Positions 1 to 8,595 of a stretch of 54,007 nt of DNA are shown one piece after another. The notes under the pieces were generated by a model that did not search any database, was not told the DNA's origin, and worked only from the letters and a program-made list of their open reading frames with translations. How positions within the stretch are numbered: position 1 is the first letter of the stretch; each line of letters opens with the position of its first letter. The DNA comes from Anaerolineae bacterium (GTDB taxonomy: Bacteria; Chloroflexota; Anaerolineae; Aggregatilineales; Phototrophicaceae), in the NCBI GenBank assembly GCA_022822545.1, contig JAJEBE010000016.1, forward strand, positions 1-54,007, written 5' to 3'. The position numbers and the translations under genes were made by a program.

Positions 1-1
1 G

Positions 2-820
2 CTGGTCTTTCTGGCTGTCTTTACCATCTGGCCCATCATCTCCGTCGTCATCAGCAGCTTCCATGCGCGGCGCGGCCGCAATCAAATCTACGTCGGCCTG
101 GACAATTTCGAACGAATCTTCACCGACCCGTTCAGCCAGCAAGTGATACTCAATACGGTCGGCTACGTCGCCCTGGGGCTGGTCGTGTCCGTATTTGGCG
201 GCCTGCTTCTCGCCGTCCTCATGAATCAGGGCCTGCGCAATATCGGTTTCTTTCGTTTTCCCTTTTTGGCGACGATCGCGCTGCCGATGGTCAGCGTGGC
301 TTCCATCTGGCTGTTCTTGTACAGCCCGCGCGTAGGACTTTTCAACGAGGTACTTGGGGGCCTGGGATTGCCGCGCTCCAATTGGCTGAGCGACCCCGAT
401 CTGGCGCTGGCCAGCTTGTTCGCCGTTTACTTGTGGAAGCAGCTCGGCTACTTCGCGCTGTTTTATCTGGCGGCGCTGCAGTCGCTGCCGGATGACGTAT
501 TGGAAGCGGCCACGCTGGACGGCGTCACCTTCTGGCAGAAGCTGCGTCACATTATATGGCCGCTGGTTTCACCAACAACCTATTTCGTGACCACGATTGG
601 CGTTTTGAATTCGCTGCAACAAGTGGATCATGTTTTTGTGCTGACGCAGGGCGGGCCCAACAACGCCAGCAGCATGGCCCTGTTTTATGTTTACGAACAA
701 GGCTTTAAGTGGTTCAAGACGGGCATTGCTTCGGCCATGACCGTTATTCTGCTGGCGGTGCTGCTGACCATGGCGATGTTGCAATTTGTCTACCTGGAGC
801 GGCGCGTGCATTATGACTAG
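2..820 (+). CDS. Sugar ABC transporter permease, MalF/UgpA type (5' truncated)
   Basis: The open frame runs into the left edge of the window, so the true start is upstream; a GTG at 143 is internal to conserved sequence. This is a membrane subunit of a binding-protein-dependent carbohydrate importer (binding-protein-dependent transport inner-membrane family). Several hydrophobic helices are visible. The cytoplasmic EAA loop, which docks on the ATPase, reads LEAATLDGVTFWQKLRHI followed by WPLV, close to the end of the protein as usual. The gene ends 24 bases before a second permease, the standard MalF-MalG order. The binding protein would be expected just left of the window. The substrate cannot be told from a permease. 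Confidence 0.9.
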   Translation: MVFLAVFTIWPIISVVISSFHARRGRNQIYVGLDNFERIFTDPFSQQVILNTVGYVALGLVVSVFGGLLLAVLMNQGLRNIGFFRFPFLATIALPMVSVASIWLFLYSPRVGLFNEVLGGLGLPRSNWLSDPDLALASLFAVYLWKQLGYFALFYLAALQSLPDDVLEAATLDGVTFWQKLRHIIWPLVSPTTYFVTTIGVLNSLQQVDHVFVLTQGGPNNASSMALFYVYEQGFKWFKTGIASAMTVILLAVLLTMAMLQFVYLERRVHYD

Positions 821-844
821 GCGAGTATCGGGATTGACCATCAA

Positions 845-1678
845 ATGACCGCGAATCGCTCCAAATGGCGTGAGGCCCTGCCCATCCTGTCGCTGGCGCT
901 CTTCGGCCTCGTCTGGATGGTGCCGCTGATCTGGACGCTGCTGGCCGCCTTCGTGCCGACGACCGAGCTCCTGAACGGCTCGCCGCTGGTCTGGCTGCAG
1001 AGCCTGCACCTGGGCGCGTTTGCCGAGGCTTGGGAGGTGGCGCCGTTTCCGCGTTTTTATCTGAATACGATCATTTGGGTATTCGGCTTGCTGGGGTTGC
1101 AGCTGGTCACGGTCTCATTGGCGGGGTTCGCGCTGGCGCGCCTGGACTTCCGCGGCAAAGACCAGATCTTTTTCCTTTTCCTCACGCAATTGATGGTGCC
1201 GGCCACCGTACTTATCCTGCCCAATTATCAGACGCTGGTGGCGCTGGGCTGGCTGGATTCTTATCAGGGCATGATGGCGCCTTATATCGCCTCGGCCTTC
1301 GGCACCTTCTTGATGCGTCAGGCTTTCAAGCAAGTGCCCAAGGAACTGGAAGAAGCGGCGCGGAGCGATGGCGCCAGTTGGCTGCAGGTGCTCTGGCACG
1401 TCTTCCTGCCGGTCACGCGCGCGCCTCTGCTGGCGTTCAGCATCGTGTCAATCACGTATCACTGGAATGAATTCCTCTGGCCCTTGCTGATCACGAGCAG
1501 CGTCGAGACGCGCCCGCTGACGGTCGGGCTGGCGCTGTTGGTTCAGTCGTCGGAGATCGGGGCGCAGTGGGATCTGCTATCGGCGGGCACGTTGATCGTG
1601 GCGGTGCCCATCCTCATCCTCATCGCTCTGCTGCAGAAGCAGTTCACCAACAGCTTCCTCAGCTCGGGGATTAAGTAG
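845..1678 (+). CDS. Sugar ABC transporter permease, MalG/AraQ type
   Basis: A 277-residue second permease of the same importer as the preceding gene. It has the MalG-type layout: a first helix near residues 12-35, a periplasmic stretch, then the helices of the transport core. The EAA loop is seen as EEAARSDGASWLQVLWHVFLP around residues 160-185. It probably pairs with the upstream permease as a heterodimer and uses an ATPase encoded elsewhere, since none is nearby. The C-terminus (SFLSSGIK) is typical of the subfamily. The substrate is unknown. Confidence 0.93.
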   Translation: MTANRSKWREALPILSLALFGLVWMVPLIWTLLAAFVPTTELLNGSPLVWLQSLHLGAFAEAWEVAPFPRFYLNTIIWVFGLLGLQLVTVSLAGFALARLDFRGKDQIFFLFLTQLMVPATVLILPNYQTLVALGWLDSYQGMMAPYIASAFGTFLMRQAFKQVPKELEEAARSDGASWLQVLWHVFLPVTRAPLLAFSIVSITYHWNEFLWPLLITSSVETRPLTVGLALLVQSSEIGAQWDLLSAGTLIVAVPILILIALLQKQFTNSFLSSGIK

Positions 1679-1716
1679 GGCAGAACGCGCTCTGGCAGAG
1701 TTTCATTTCACGTCAG

Positions 1717-1745
1717 TTGATGACCGCAACCGGCGCGTGTATAAT
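1717..1745 (+). promoter_or_regulatory. Sigma-70-type promoter for the small coiled-coil gene
   Basis: TTGATG (1717-1722) and a perfect TATAAT (1740-1745) are separated by 17 bases. The -10 box overlaps a possible TTG start at 1745, so that start cannot be on the transcript. The ATG at 1793 is therefore preferred for the following gene. Confidence 0.6.
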
Positions 1746-1792
1746 TGGTGTTGAGCATTCCTAAGGAAGACGAAACAGGACTGGCGACCCTA

Positions 1793-2035
1793 ATGGCGAC
1801 TCAAGGCAAAACCGAAGGCGAACGAATCGCTAACCTCGAAGGGCAAATTGCGCACTTGGCGACCAAGGCGGATCTCGCTGCACTTGAGGCTAGGCTCGAC
1901 TCCAAGATAGAAGCTCTCCGCGCCGAGATGAGTACGGTAAAGTGGATCATCAGCATCGCCATCCCCGCCGCCATCGCCATCACCGGCATCGTCGTCGGGA
2001 TTGTCGTGCAGGTCTTGAATAATTTGCCGGGTTAG
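1793..2035 (+). CDS. Small coiled-coil protein with C-terminal membrane helix
   Basis: An 80-residue protein of unknown function. Residues about 5-47 form a charged heptad-like helix containing LATKADLAALEARLDSKIEA. A hydrophobic helix follows (about 49-73, IISIAIPAAIAITGIVVGIVV). The layout suggests an oligomeric, membrane-anchored coiled coil. A clear paralogue lies at 37999-38250 and shares the HLATKAD-x-LEA-LDSKIE core. Such LATKAD proteins are common and sometimes lie near phage or mobile genes, but that gives no function. An upstream TTG is excluded because a good promoter overlaps it. Confidence 0.65.
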   Translation: MATQGKTEGERIANLEGQIAHLATKADLAALEARLDSKIEALRAEMSTVKWIISIAIPAAIAITGIVVGIVVQVLNNLPG

Positions 2036-2105
2036 ATTTCGCCGTCTGCCTTGCGCGGCGTCACGGTCGGACAGATGACGGTGCTGGGTTGGCGGGTGGC
2101 TAACG

Positions 2106-2483
2106 TCAGCTTTGCGCGGATGGCTCTTCGGCGGGACTTTCTAGCGGTGGCGATACGGCGCTCATCCTCGGCGTTGGCGCGCCAAGCCTGCCTTCAATAT
2201 TGGCGAGCCGCTCGCGGAGATCCATGATAAGAAGTAGCAACTCCTTGTTTGAAAATTGATTAACCTCGTGATTATTACGATGACCTGATTCTAGCTGCTG
2301 GCTCGGAATAGGCGCGCTCACAACCGACGCATGACGATTTGCATTGTCCGCTGCTGTGATTTTCTGACGCTTTCTTCGAGAGGTAATCCTCAACCGAACG
2401 TACCACACTACGACGAAAATCAAGATGCCATATTCAATGATGACGTCAGAATTATTCTCAATTAGCCAATCAAGTAATTCCAC
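2106..2483 (-). CDS. Hypothetical single-pass membrane protein
   Basis: I do not recognise this protein of about 125 residues. One hydrophobic helix (VIIEYGILIFVVVWYV) near the N-terminus is followed by a basic stop-transfer stretch (RLRITSRRKRQK). Then come a polar linker, a short helix with heptad character (ELLLLIMDLRERLANIEGRL) and a Pro/Ser/Glu-rich tail. The start is taken as GTG at 2483 because AGGAGA lies 6 bases upstream; a TTG ten codons further out has no ribosome site. The segment is visibly richer in A+T than the flanking transporter genes. Confidence 0.5.
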   Translation of the reverse strand: MELLDWLIENNSDVIIEYGILIFVVVWYVRLRITSRRKRQKITAADNANRHASVVSAPIPSQQLESGHRNNHEVNQFSNKELLLLIMDLRERLANIEGRLGAPTPRMSAVSPPLESPAEEPSAQS

Positions 2484-2661
2484 AAAGCGTCTCCTGAAAC
2501 TGTCCGCTAGCAACTCATGCTGAGATTATACCACTCCACAGCGCCAGATGACCAAATCTGAGCATTGAGACAATCCGGCGCGGACAATGATGTGTCAGCA
2601 TCCCCATCACCGGCATCGTCGTCGGCGTATGCGCGGATGAAAATCGTAATCAGGACCGACG

Positions 2662-3357
2662 TTACTCGCAGTCACATCCGCAATCGTCTCGGTCTCTATC
2701 CCGACTGAGACTATAGTTTTGATCGCCTTTTGGAAAACCGCATACGCCTTCGCTTCGCAGCTTTGAGCAACTTCCTTCATATCTGACTCCAGCGACATTG
2801 TTTGGTCCCGGTCTGCAAGAGCCAACTTGGGCAGGCGCTTGCACAGCAGTGGCAGGTGTTTGCGCGCTCACATTCGTAGTCTCTCCGCCAGACTGTGACA
2901 ATGGCGTATCAAATGCTAGCCAGCTAGCAATGTAAACTTCTCTGGCGTTGTGCTTGATTAAGTACCAATCTCCACTCTCTCCAACAACTTCGATACTAGA
3001 GCCGGCGGGAACTGAGCCAGCCAAGTTGTACGAAGTACCGGGTCCCTCTCTTAGATTGACTTGGCCATGTGTATATCTTGTCAAAGAAGTTGAGAACCGT
3101 GTTACCGATTGACCAGATGACGTCGGCGGTAAATCCGTCGCGGTTGGGGGAACTGGCGTCGCAGTGGGCAAATCCGTCGTCAGTGGAACCGTGGTCGCCG
3201 TTGGCGGAATTCTGGTCGCTATGTTCTGAGGCGTTGATTGAGCGATTTCAGTGGACGGTTCATCGGTATCGGGCAATAGCAGCCCTACAATACTCAATAC
3301 GACTAATGCTAGTAGGACAATCAAACATCCTCTAAATATCTTACGTATGCTGCGCAC
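2662..3357 (-). CDS. Exported SH3b protein with Excalibur-like C-terminus
   Basis: A 231-residue cell-surface protein. An N-terminal signal or anchor helix (residues about 9-29, CLIVLLALVVLSIVGLLLP) leads into a Thr/Pro-rich linker (PPTAT, VPPTATDLPPT). A bacterial SH3 domain follows at about residues 93-145 (VNLREGPGTSYNLAGSVPAGS, then GDWYLI and YIASWLA). Such domains usually bind cell-wall peptides. The C-terminus has paired cysteines and an acidic DRDRDD loop ending in CDCE, which resembles the Excalibur calcium-binding motif although the last turn is unusual. Start: GTG at 3357 with GGGAGG about 4 bases upstream. The partner and the precise role are unknown. Confidence 0.72.
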   Translation of the reverse strand: MRSIRKIFRGCLIVLLALVVLSIVGLLLPDTDEPSTEIAQSTPQNIATRIPPTATTVPLTTDLPTATPVPPTATDLPPTSSGQSVTRFSTSLTRYTHGQVNLREGPGTSYNLAGSVPAGSSIEVVGESGDWYLIKHNAREVYIASWLAFDTPLSQSGGETTNVSAQTPATAVQAPAQVGSCRPGPNNVAGVRYEGSCSKLRSEGVCGFPKGDQNYSLSRDRDRDDCGCDCE

Positions 3358-3580
3358 GAAACCTCCCCCATCATATATGGAGTGTTAAGCATACAGACCG
3401 ACAGTGCCGTTAATAAGTTGGTGGGCCATGGCGCGAGTGGTCCTCGAGTCAGTTACTGATGACTATACCACTGTGATGCGAATTAAAGAAGAAGTGGTAA
3501 GAGCGACTGAAATTGGCGATCTAACAGATTAGCGACAAGGTTAGAAATCTGTTCAGAATGCAACAAGACAGTGCTTCAGC

Positions 3581-4375
3581 CTACGAAATCAACTGCACGA
3601 CAAGTTTAAGAAGCTGATGAGGAGAATCAACAATTACGTCTGGTCTATTCGTAGTTGATTCACAAACTTTGAGACCTTGTATCGCCTTCAATTCGCCGAT
3701 CAAATCAGCGTCCTGTTCGACGCGAACACGACAACCGTAAGACGTATTGGATAGTTCTACGTGCAGGTATTTCTGCTTTTCTGAGATCATATATTTTTTG
3801 AAAGCGCCCAGATAATTGGTACTTGCGGATTCGCCAATGTTCAGTTCCGCTTGCAGCGCACGAATGTATCTCGATATGGCGATGAGGCACGCCTGCGCAA
3901 ACGCCACCGGTGTAATCACGACTGCGGTCTTGTCGCGATTGTATCGAAGCGGCACAGATCCCATTGCATAGATTACTATGCCTTCTTGAACAAATAGACT
4001 GTGTGCGATTGAACTGCGCATCCTGTTGTACAGCCATCGGGCTAACTCGTCGGATACTTCGGGGCCCAAGATATATCGTATTCCAGGAAAATAACGTCTT
4101 CCCTCAGAATATCCCATGATTTTCCCTAGAAACTCAGGGAAGGAGTTTACAACAAACATAATTGCGAAACCGTAATCAGGATCTTCGAGAGCCATTTTAT
4201 GGAGTGTGCCCAAAGGCTTAGCTATCCACTTGCCTATCCCATATGCAAAATAGTCAATTAGCTCTTCATCGTTAAACGCATTTGCTAGATTAGGATCACC
4301 GAACACTGGTACGTAGCCATATTCCTCCGCAAAGCGAGCTATCAGATTCTCACCTTTTTCAATTTCATCGCTCAT
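3581..4375 (-). CDS. Hypothetical protein of unknown family
   Basis: A 264-residue soluble-looking protein that I do not recognise. It has no signal peptide. The middle (ELARWLYNRMRSSIAHSLFV, then a short hydrophobic stretch) and the helical ALLIAISRYIRALQ-type region suggest an all-alpha core, with a more beta-like C-terminal fifth (KYLHVELSNTSYGCRVRVEQ). The ATG at 4375 is chosen because GAGAGG stands 5 bases before it; translation from 4435 would lack such a site. The gene is clearly richer in A+T than ilvD next to it, which suggests acquisition. Confidence 0.6.
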   Translation of the reverse strand: MSDEIEKGENLIARFAEEYGYVPVFGDPNLANAFNDEELIDYFAYGIGKWIAKPLGTLHKMALEDPDYGFAIMFVVNSFPEFLGKIMGYSEGRRYFPGIRYILGPEVSDELARWLYNRMRSSIAHSLFVQEGIVIYAMGSVPLRYNRDKTAVVITPVAFAQACLIAISRYIRALQAELNIGESASTNYLGAFKKYMISEKQKYLHVELSNTSYGCRVRVEQDADLIGELKAIQGLKVCESTTNRPDVIVDSPHQLLKLVVQLIS

Positions 4376-4562
4376 AAGTACCTCTCCGTAAGCCTCGCTC
4401 ACATCATCGCAGAGTGCCTGTATGCCTGAACTCACATGTTAGCTGGTAAACGCAAAACTAGAACAGTGTCTCTATGCCTCCATACAGAAAAAACTCTGTG
4501 CCCTCTTCTTTCCTCGCTTTACCCGGTGGCAAAAAACGCGACCATCCACTCACCCATCCCCC

Positions 4563-4600
4563 CTTTGTGCCCTTCGTGTCTTTGTGTCTTTGTGGTAAAT
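4563..4600. repeat. Dispersed CACAAAGACACAAAG-type repeat
   Basis: One copy, read on the minus strand, of a short internally repetitive element built from CACAAAGACAC and ACGAAGG words and bordered by TACCACAAAG. Other copies are at 22121, 38588, 50359, 51625 and 52517. It is the only feature I see in the gap before ilvD apart from a possible TACAAT -10 box at 4631-4636. Confidence 0.6.
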
Positions 4601-4673
4601 CCCCCGCCTGCCATTCTCGCGCGCATACGCTACAATACCCGCAGCATCCGCCCAACAACCCAAGGAGCCCTCC

Positions 4674-6365
4674 ATGTCCACGACCAACGGCGTCCGCGCC
4701 GCCATCAACCAGCGCAGCCGAACCCTCGTCGCCGGCGCCGAACGCGCGGGCGCCCGCGCCATGCTCAAGGCCGTCGGCTACGATGACGATGCTTTGGCCA
4801 AACCGCTCATCGGCGTCGCCAACACCTGGACCGAGATCGGCCCCTGCAACTTCCACCTGCGCAAGCTGGCGGTCGATGTCAAACGCGGCATCCGCGCCGC
4901 CGGCGGCACCCCCTTCGAATTCAACACCATCAGCATCTCGGACGGCATCACCATGGGCACCGAGGGCATGAAAGGCTCGCTGATCAGCCGCGAGGTCATC
5001 GCCGACAGCATTGAGTTGGTGGCGAAATCGAATATGCTTGATGGCGTGGTGGCGCTATCCGCCTGCGACAAGACGATACCGGGCACGATCATGGCGTTGA
5101 TCCGCCTTGACTTGCCCTCGCTGATGCTCTACGGCGGCACGATTTACCCCGGCAAGCTGGATGGCCGCGACATTGATCTGGTCAACGTCTTTGAGGCGCT
5201 GGGGCAATATCAAGCGGGGCAGATCAGCTATGAGGAGTTGATGGCGGTGGAGAATGTGGCTTGCCCGGGACCGGGCGCTTGCGGCGGGCAGTTCACCGCC
5301 AACACGATGGCGATGATCAGCGAGATCATTGGCATCTGCCCGATGGGGATGGGCGATGTGCCGGCCGAGGATCCGGAGAAGGAGAATGTCGCTTTCCGCG
5401 CTGGCGAGTTGATGCTGCAGATCCTCGAGGAGGACATCCGTCCGTCCGCTTTGGTGACGCGGGCTTCGCTGGAGAATTCGTTGGCGGCCTCGGCCGCGAC
5501 CGCCGGCAGCACCAACAGCATCCTGCACTGCTTGGCTTTCGCGCGCGAAGCCGGCATCGACTTCACGCTGGACGATATCGAGGCGATCAGCCGGCGCACG
5601 CCCATCATCGGCGACCTGCGCCCCACGGGCAAGTATGTCGCCCTCGATCTCTTCAAAGCCGGCGGCGTGCCGATTCTGATCAACCGACTGATCGACGGCG
5701 GCTATATGGTTGGCGATACGCCGACGGTGACCGGCCAAACCCTGGCGCAGGCTTGCGCCGACGCCGTCGAGACGCCGGGCCAGGATGTCGTGCGCAATGT
5801 CGATGAGGCGATCAAGGACAGCGGCGGTTTGGTCGTGCTCAAGGGCAACCTGGCGCCTGATGGGGCGGTGGTGAAGCTCAAGGATACACCCGCTCCGCTG
5901 ACGGGTCCGGCGCGGGTCTTCGATACTGAGGAGGAGGCCTTTGAAGCGGTTTCGAAGCGGCAGATCGTCGAAGGCGATGTGCTCGTCATCCGCTACGAGG
6001 GACCGGTCGGCGGCCCGGGGATGCGGGAGATGCTGCAGATCACGGCGGCGCTTTATGGGCAGGGGCTGGGCGGGGAGGTCGGCTTGATCACCGATGGGCG
6101 CTTCAGCGGCGGGACGCGGGGCTTGATGATCGGGCATACGGCGCCGGAAGCGGCGGTCGGCGGACCGATCGCCTTGCTGGAAGAGGGGGACATGATCACG
6201 ATTGATGTCGCGCGGCGGCTGATCGAGGTGGACTTGAGCGATGGGGAACTGGCGGCGCGGCGTGAGAAGTGGAGCGCGCCGGCGCCGAATTACAGCAAGG
6301 GCGTGATGGCGAAGTACGCGCGCTTGGTATCGCAGGCGGATGATGGGGCGGTGACGGGGGCTTAG
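4674..6365 (+). CDS. ilvD: Dihydroxy-acid dehydratase
   Basis: IlvD removes water from 2,3-dihydroxy-isovalerate and 2,3-dihydroxy-3-methylvalerate, the third step of valine and isoleucine synthesis, using an iron-sulfur cluster and Mg. The 563-residue length is normal. The three cluster cysteines are visible: Cys58 in [11 protein letters not shown], Cys131 in [11 protein letters not shown] and Cys203 in [15 protein letters not shown]. The C-terminal signatures [14 protein letters not shown] and [11 protein letters not shown] are intact. AAGGAG lies 7 bases before the ATG. It stands alone here, with no other branched-chain genes. Confidence 0.97.
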   Translation: MSTTNGVRAAINQRSRTLVAGAERAGARAMLKAVGYDDDALAKPLIGVANTWTEIGPCNFHLRKLAVDVKRGIRAAGGTPFEFNTISISDGITMGTEGMKGSLISREVIADSIELVAKSNMLDGVVALSACDKTIPGTIMALIRLDLPSLMLYGGTIYPGKLDGRDIDLVNVFEALGQYQAGQISYEELMAVENVACPGPGACGGQFTANTMAMISEIIGICPMGMGDVPAEDPEKENVAFRAGELMLQILEEDIRPSALVTRASLENSLAASAATAGSTNSILHCLAFAREAGIDFTLDDIEAISRRTPIIGDLRPTGKYVALDLFKAGGVPILINRLIDGGYMVGDTPTVTGQTLAQACADAVETPGQDVVRNVDEAIKDSGGLVVLKGNLAPDGAVVKLKDTPAPLTGPARVFDTEEEAFEAVSKRQIVEGDVLVIRYEGPVGGPGMREMLQITAALYGQGLGGEVGLITDGRFSGGTRGLMIGHTAPEAAVGGPIALLEEGDMITIDVARRLIEVDLSDGELAARREKWSAPAPNYSKGVMAKYARLVSQADDGAVTGA

Positions 6366-6432
6366 GGTCTCGCGAAGTTTGGAGCAAGATAGGAGCAGGT
6401 CTAAGGTGTAAGTTCGCTCTCGCGAGTGGCAG

Positions 6433-6810
6433 CTAAGCGAGTTCGGTCTGCATCTGCTGTCGGACGTAAACTGCGAGTTGAACCGACCACCACAAACCGC
6501 CATGTTCCAGAATTATCTTGCTAGCGGCCTTCGCTGCGGCAGGTGATTCTTTGAATAAGCAGAACAGATACGCCGCGATACTTTCATCGTATGAGAGTTG
6601 TGTTTCTGTTTCGACTTTGCTCAACAGCAGCGCGATGCGTTCATGTATTTTCCGAGCCAGTTTGGCATCTTCGGCTATTGCAAGTCTTAACTCAAGAAGC
6701 GTTTGGGACCGCTCCATAGCCAACTGCAGAATGTTGAAACCACCGACCACAGAGAACTGTATTTGGAATTGCAGGCTTTCAATTTCTCTGAAATGTTTAT
6801 TATGTGACAT
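6433..6810 (-). CDS. Small all-helical protein, coupled partner of the peptidase-like gene
   Basis: A 125-residue protein of unknown family. It looks entirely alpha-helical, with no signal peptide or membrane helix. Its ATG lies inside the end of the upstream gene, with an 11-base overlap in which ATG and the upstream TAA share the ATGTCACATAA string. The two are therefore probably translationally coupled. A role as partner or neutraliser of the upstream peptidase-like protein is only an inference from this coupling. The base composition is richer in A+T than the neighbours. Confidence 0.6.
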   Translation of the reverse strand: MSHNKHFREIESLQFQIQFSVVGGFNILQLAMERSQTLLELRLAIAEDAKLARKIHERIALLLSKVETETQLSYDESIAAYLFCLFKESPAAAKAASKIILEHGGLWWSVQLAVYVRQQMQTELA

Positions 6811-7342
6811 GATTTAGCCTCGTGCTAAAGTAGGCTGTCGGAACACCACAATGTACAGGTACCTGGTCATGATCATGTTCGACCTCTCCAGCCTTTCCCC
6901 ATTTGCTCAGTACTGAAAGTCGGGTTATCTGATTCCGAAACATGTGTACGCAGGAAACTGATGCTATATGCGATGGTAGACCTTCAAACGTATACAGGAC
7001 TAAGTCGCCAGCGACGCATTCATTCAAACTTATTTCATTGTATCCATCTTGTCTCAGAATTGCATCAATATGGCGGATGTCCACGTGTCCTCTGCGACTA
7101 CAGAAGATCAGGCCCACGCAGTTATACAAAGTACTTGACGATGGCCGCATTGCTGGACTGGTTTTCCGATTTGCTCTCATTTCCTGAATCAGCGCTTTGG
7201 TTCGAATGCTGATAAGCTCCGGATTCTCTTTATTGGGATCCGTGTATACGTCCCAGAGATTCAACTGAGGAATCCGCCAACCGGACCTGGCGTAATTGTG
7301 TGTCGGCTTGTCCGTCGTTTCGCTGAGCCAAGGCAGGCGCAT
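6800..7342 (-). CDS. NlpC/P60- or CHAP-like putative cysteine hydrolase
   Basis: This 180-residue protein resembles papain-fold NlpC/P60/CHAP enzymes. The candidate catalytic Cys75 lies in STLYNCVGLIF at the start of a helix. The family-like GDLVLY strand is at about residues 112-117, and the candidate His125 is in LPSHIASV. A conserved-looking SKWGKAGEVEH block follows, then a VPVHCG motif. There is no signal peptide, so it would act in the cytoplasm unless secreted by another route. It is the first gene of a two-gene operon. The fold assignment comes from motif order only; the substrate is unknown, and a peptidase, amidase or transglutaminase-like activity is possible. Confidence 0.6.
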   Translation of the reverse strand: MRLPWLSETTDKPTHNYARSGWRIPQLNLWDVYTDPNKENPELISIRTKALIQEMRANRKTSPAMRPSSSTLYNCVGLIFCSRRGHVDIRHIDAILRQDGYNEISLNECVAGDLVLYTFEGLPSHIASVSCVHMFRNQITRLSVLSKWGKAGEVEHDHDQVPVHCGVPTAYFSTRLNHVT

Positions 7343-7446
7343 GATTCTCGTTTAACTCTTCACTCTCAATGATTCACGATGGTTTGCATTTTATCAGGAC
7401 CAGTTCTTCGTTGCCACGTCACCGCCGTCGGCGCTAAACTCGCCTT

Positions 7447-8595
7447 ATGAACCCCCTCCACAACACCCGCATCCTCGACATGACGCGCCTGCTGCCGGGG
7501 GCGGTCTGCACGATGCTGCTGCGGGACCTGGGCGCGGAGATCATCAAGATCGAAGACAGTCGCATGGGCGATTACGCCCGCTGGATGCCGCCGCTGATTG
7601 ACGGGATGGGCGCTTTCTTCCGGAGCAGCAACGGCGGAAAGAAGAGCATCGCGCTTGACCTGAAGACCGCTGCGGGGCAAGCCGTCTTGCAGCGTCTGGT
7701 CGAGGGGGCCGATGTGCTGATCGAGGGATTTCGGCCGGGGGTGACGGCTCGGCTGGGGGCGGACTATGAGACGCTCAAAGCGGTGAACCCACGCTTGATC
7801 TATTGCTCGCTATCCGGCTGGGGTCAGAGCGGACCGGACGCGCAGCTCAGCGGGCATGACCTCAATTACATCGCGCGGAACGGCGTGCTGGGCGCGGACA
7901 TGGAGCCGCGGACGCCGGGGGCGCAGGCAGCGGATATCGGCGGCGCTTATGTGGCGGTGATGGGGGTGCTGGCGGCGCTGCTCAAGCGCGAGCGCGGCGG
8001 TGGTGGCGACTACCTCGACGTGGCGCTTTCGGAGGCGGCGATGCCTTTAGCGATGGCGGCTTGGGTGGAAGCGCAGACGGCACCGGCCGATGGCGAGTTT
8101 ATCAGCTTGCGGGGAGAGAGCGCTTGCTATCGCGTCTATTGGGCCGCGGACGAGGAGCCGGTGACGCTGGCGGCGATCGAGCCGAAGTTCTGGGCGAATT
8201 TCTGCCGCGCAGTCGAGATGCCCGAATGGATCGGGCAGCACAGGAACAGGAAGCGTCAGCCCGAATTGATTAAGGCGGTGGCGGCGTTGTTTAAGTCGAA
8301 GGCGGCCGACGAATGGGCGGCGCTGCTTGCAGAAGCGGATTGTTGCTTCAGCCGCGTCCTTGCGCCCGGGGAATTGCTTGATGACCCGCATATTCAAGCG
8401 CGCGGCCTGGCGGACGTCACTGATACCGGCGTTCCCTGGATGCGAAGTCCGATTCGGCTGGGCAAGGGGAGCCATGAGTTGGCTGAGGCGCCGAAGCAGG
8501 GCGAGCACACATCGCAACTGCTGGCGGAGGCCGGTTATACCGAGGCGGAGATTGGAGGGCTGTTGAGCGCGGGGATTATTCGTCAAGCGCCTTGA
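7447..8595 (+). CDS. CaiB/BaiF (family III) CoA-transferase or 2-methylacyl-CoA racemase
   Basis: A 382-residue member of the family III CoA-transferase fold. It opens with the typical ILDMTRLLPGAVCTMLLRDLGAEIIKIE and has the GFRPG and SGWGQSGP motifs. The pair His137 (GHDLNYI) and Asp163 (AADIGG) matches the catalytic His/Asp of alpha-methylacyl-CoA racemases. The position used by true transferases carries no diagnostic Asp that I can identify. A racemase of branched acyl-CoA is therefore slightly favoured over a transferase. The 3' end overlaps the convergent helicase gene by 20 bases. No clear ribosome site precedes the ATG. Confidence 0.85.
   Translation: MNPLHNTRILDMTRLLPGAVCTMLLRDLGAEIIKIEDSRMGDYARWMPPLIDGMGAFFRSSNGGKKSIALDLKTAAGQAVLQRLVEGADVLIEGFRPGVTARLGADYETLKAVNPRLIYCSLSGWGQSGPDAQLSGHDLNYIARNGVLGADMEPRTPGAQAADIGGAYVAVMGVLAALLKRERGGGGDYLDVALSEAAMPLAMAAWVEAQTAPADGEFISLRGESACYRVYWAADEEPVTLAAIEPKFWANFCRAVEMPEWIGQHRNRKRQPELIKAVAALFKSKAADEWAALLAEADCCFSRVLAPGELLDDPHIQARGLADVTDTGVPWMRSPIRLGKGSHELAEAPKQGEHTSQLLAEAGYTEAEIGGLLSAGIIRQAP

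Noticed and set aside
2607..2825. 72-codon frame overlapping the end of the SH3b gene
   Set aside because: It overlaps the Excalibur-like end of the SH3b protein in another frame, and no ribosome site or domain is visible.
5055..6503. 482-codon open frame opposite ilvD
   Set aside because: Arg/His/Asp-rich translation without motifs, antisense to an intact IlvD.
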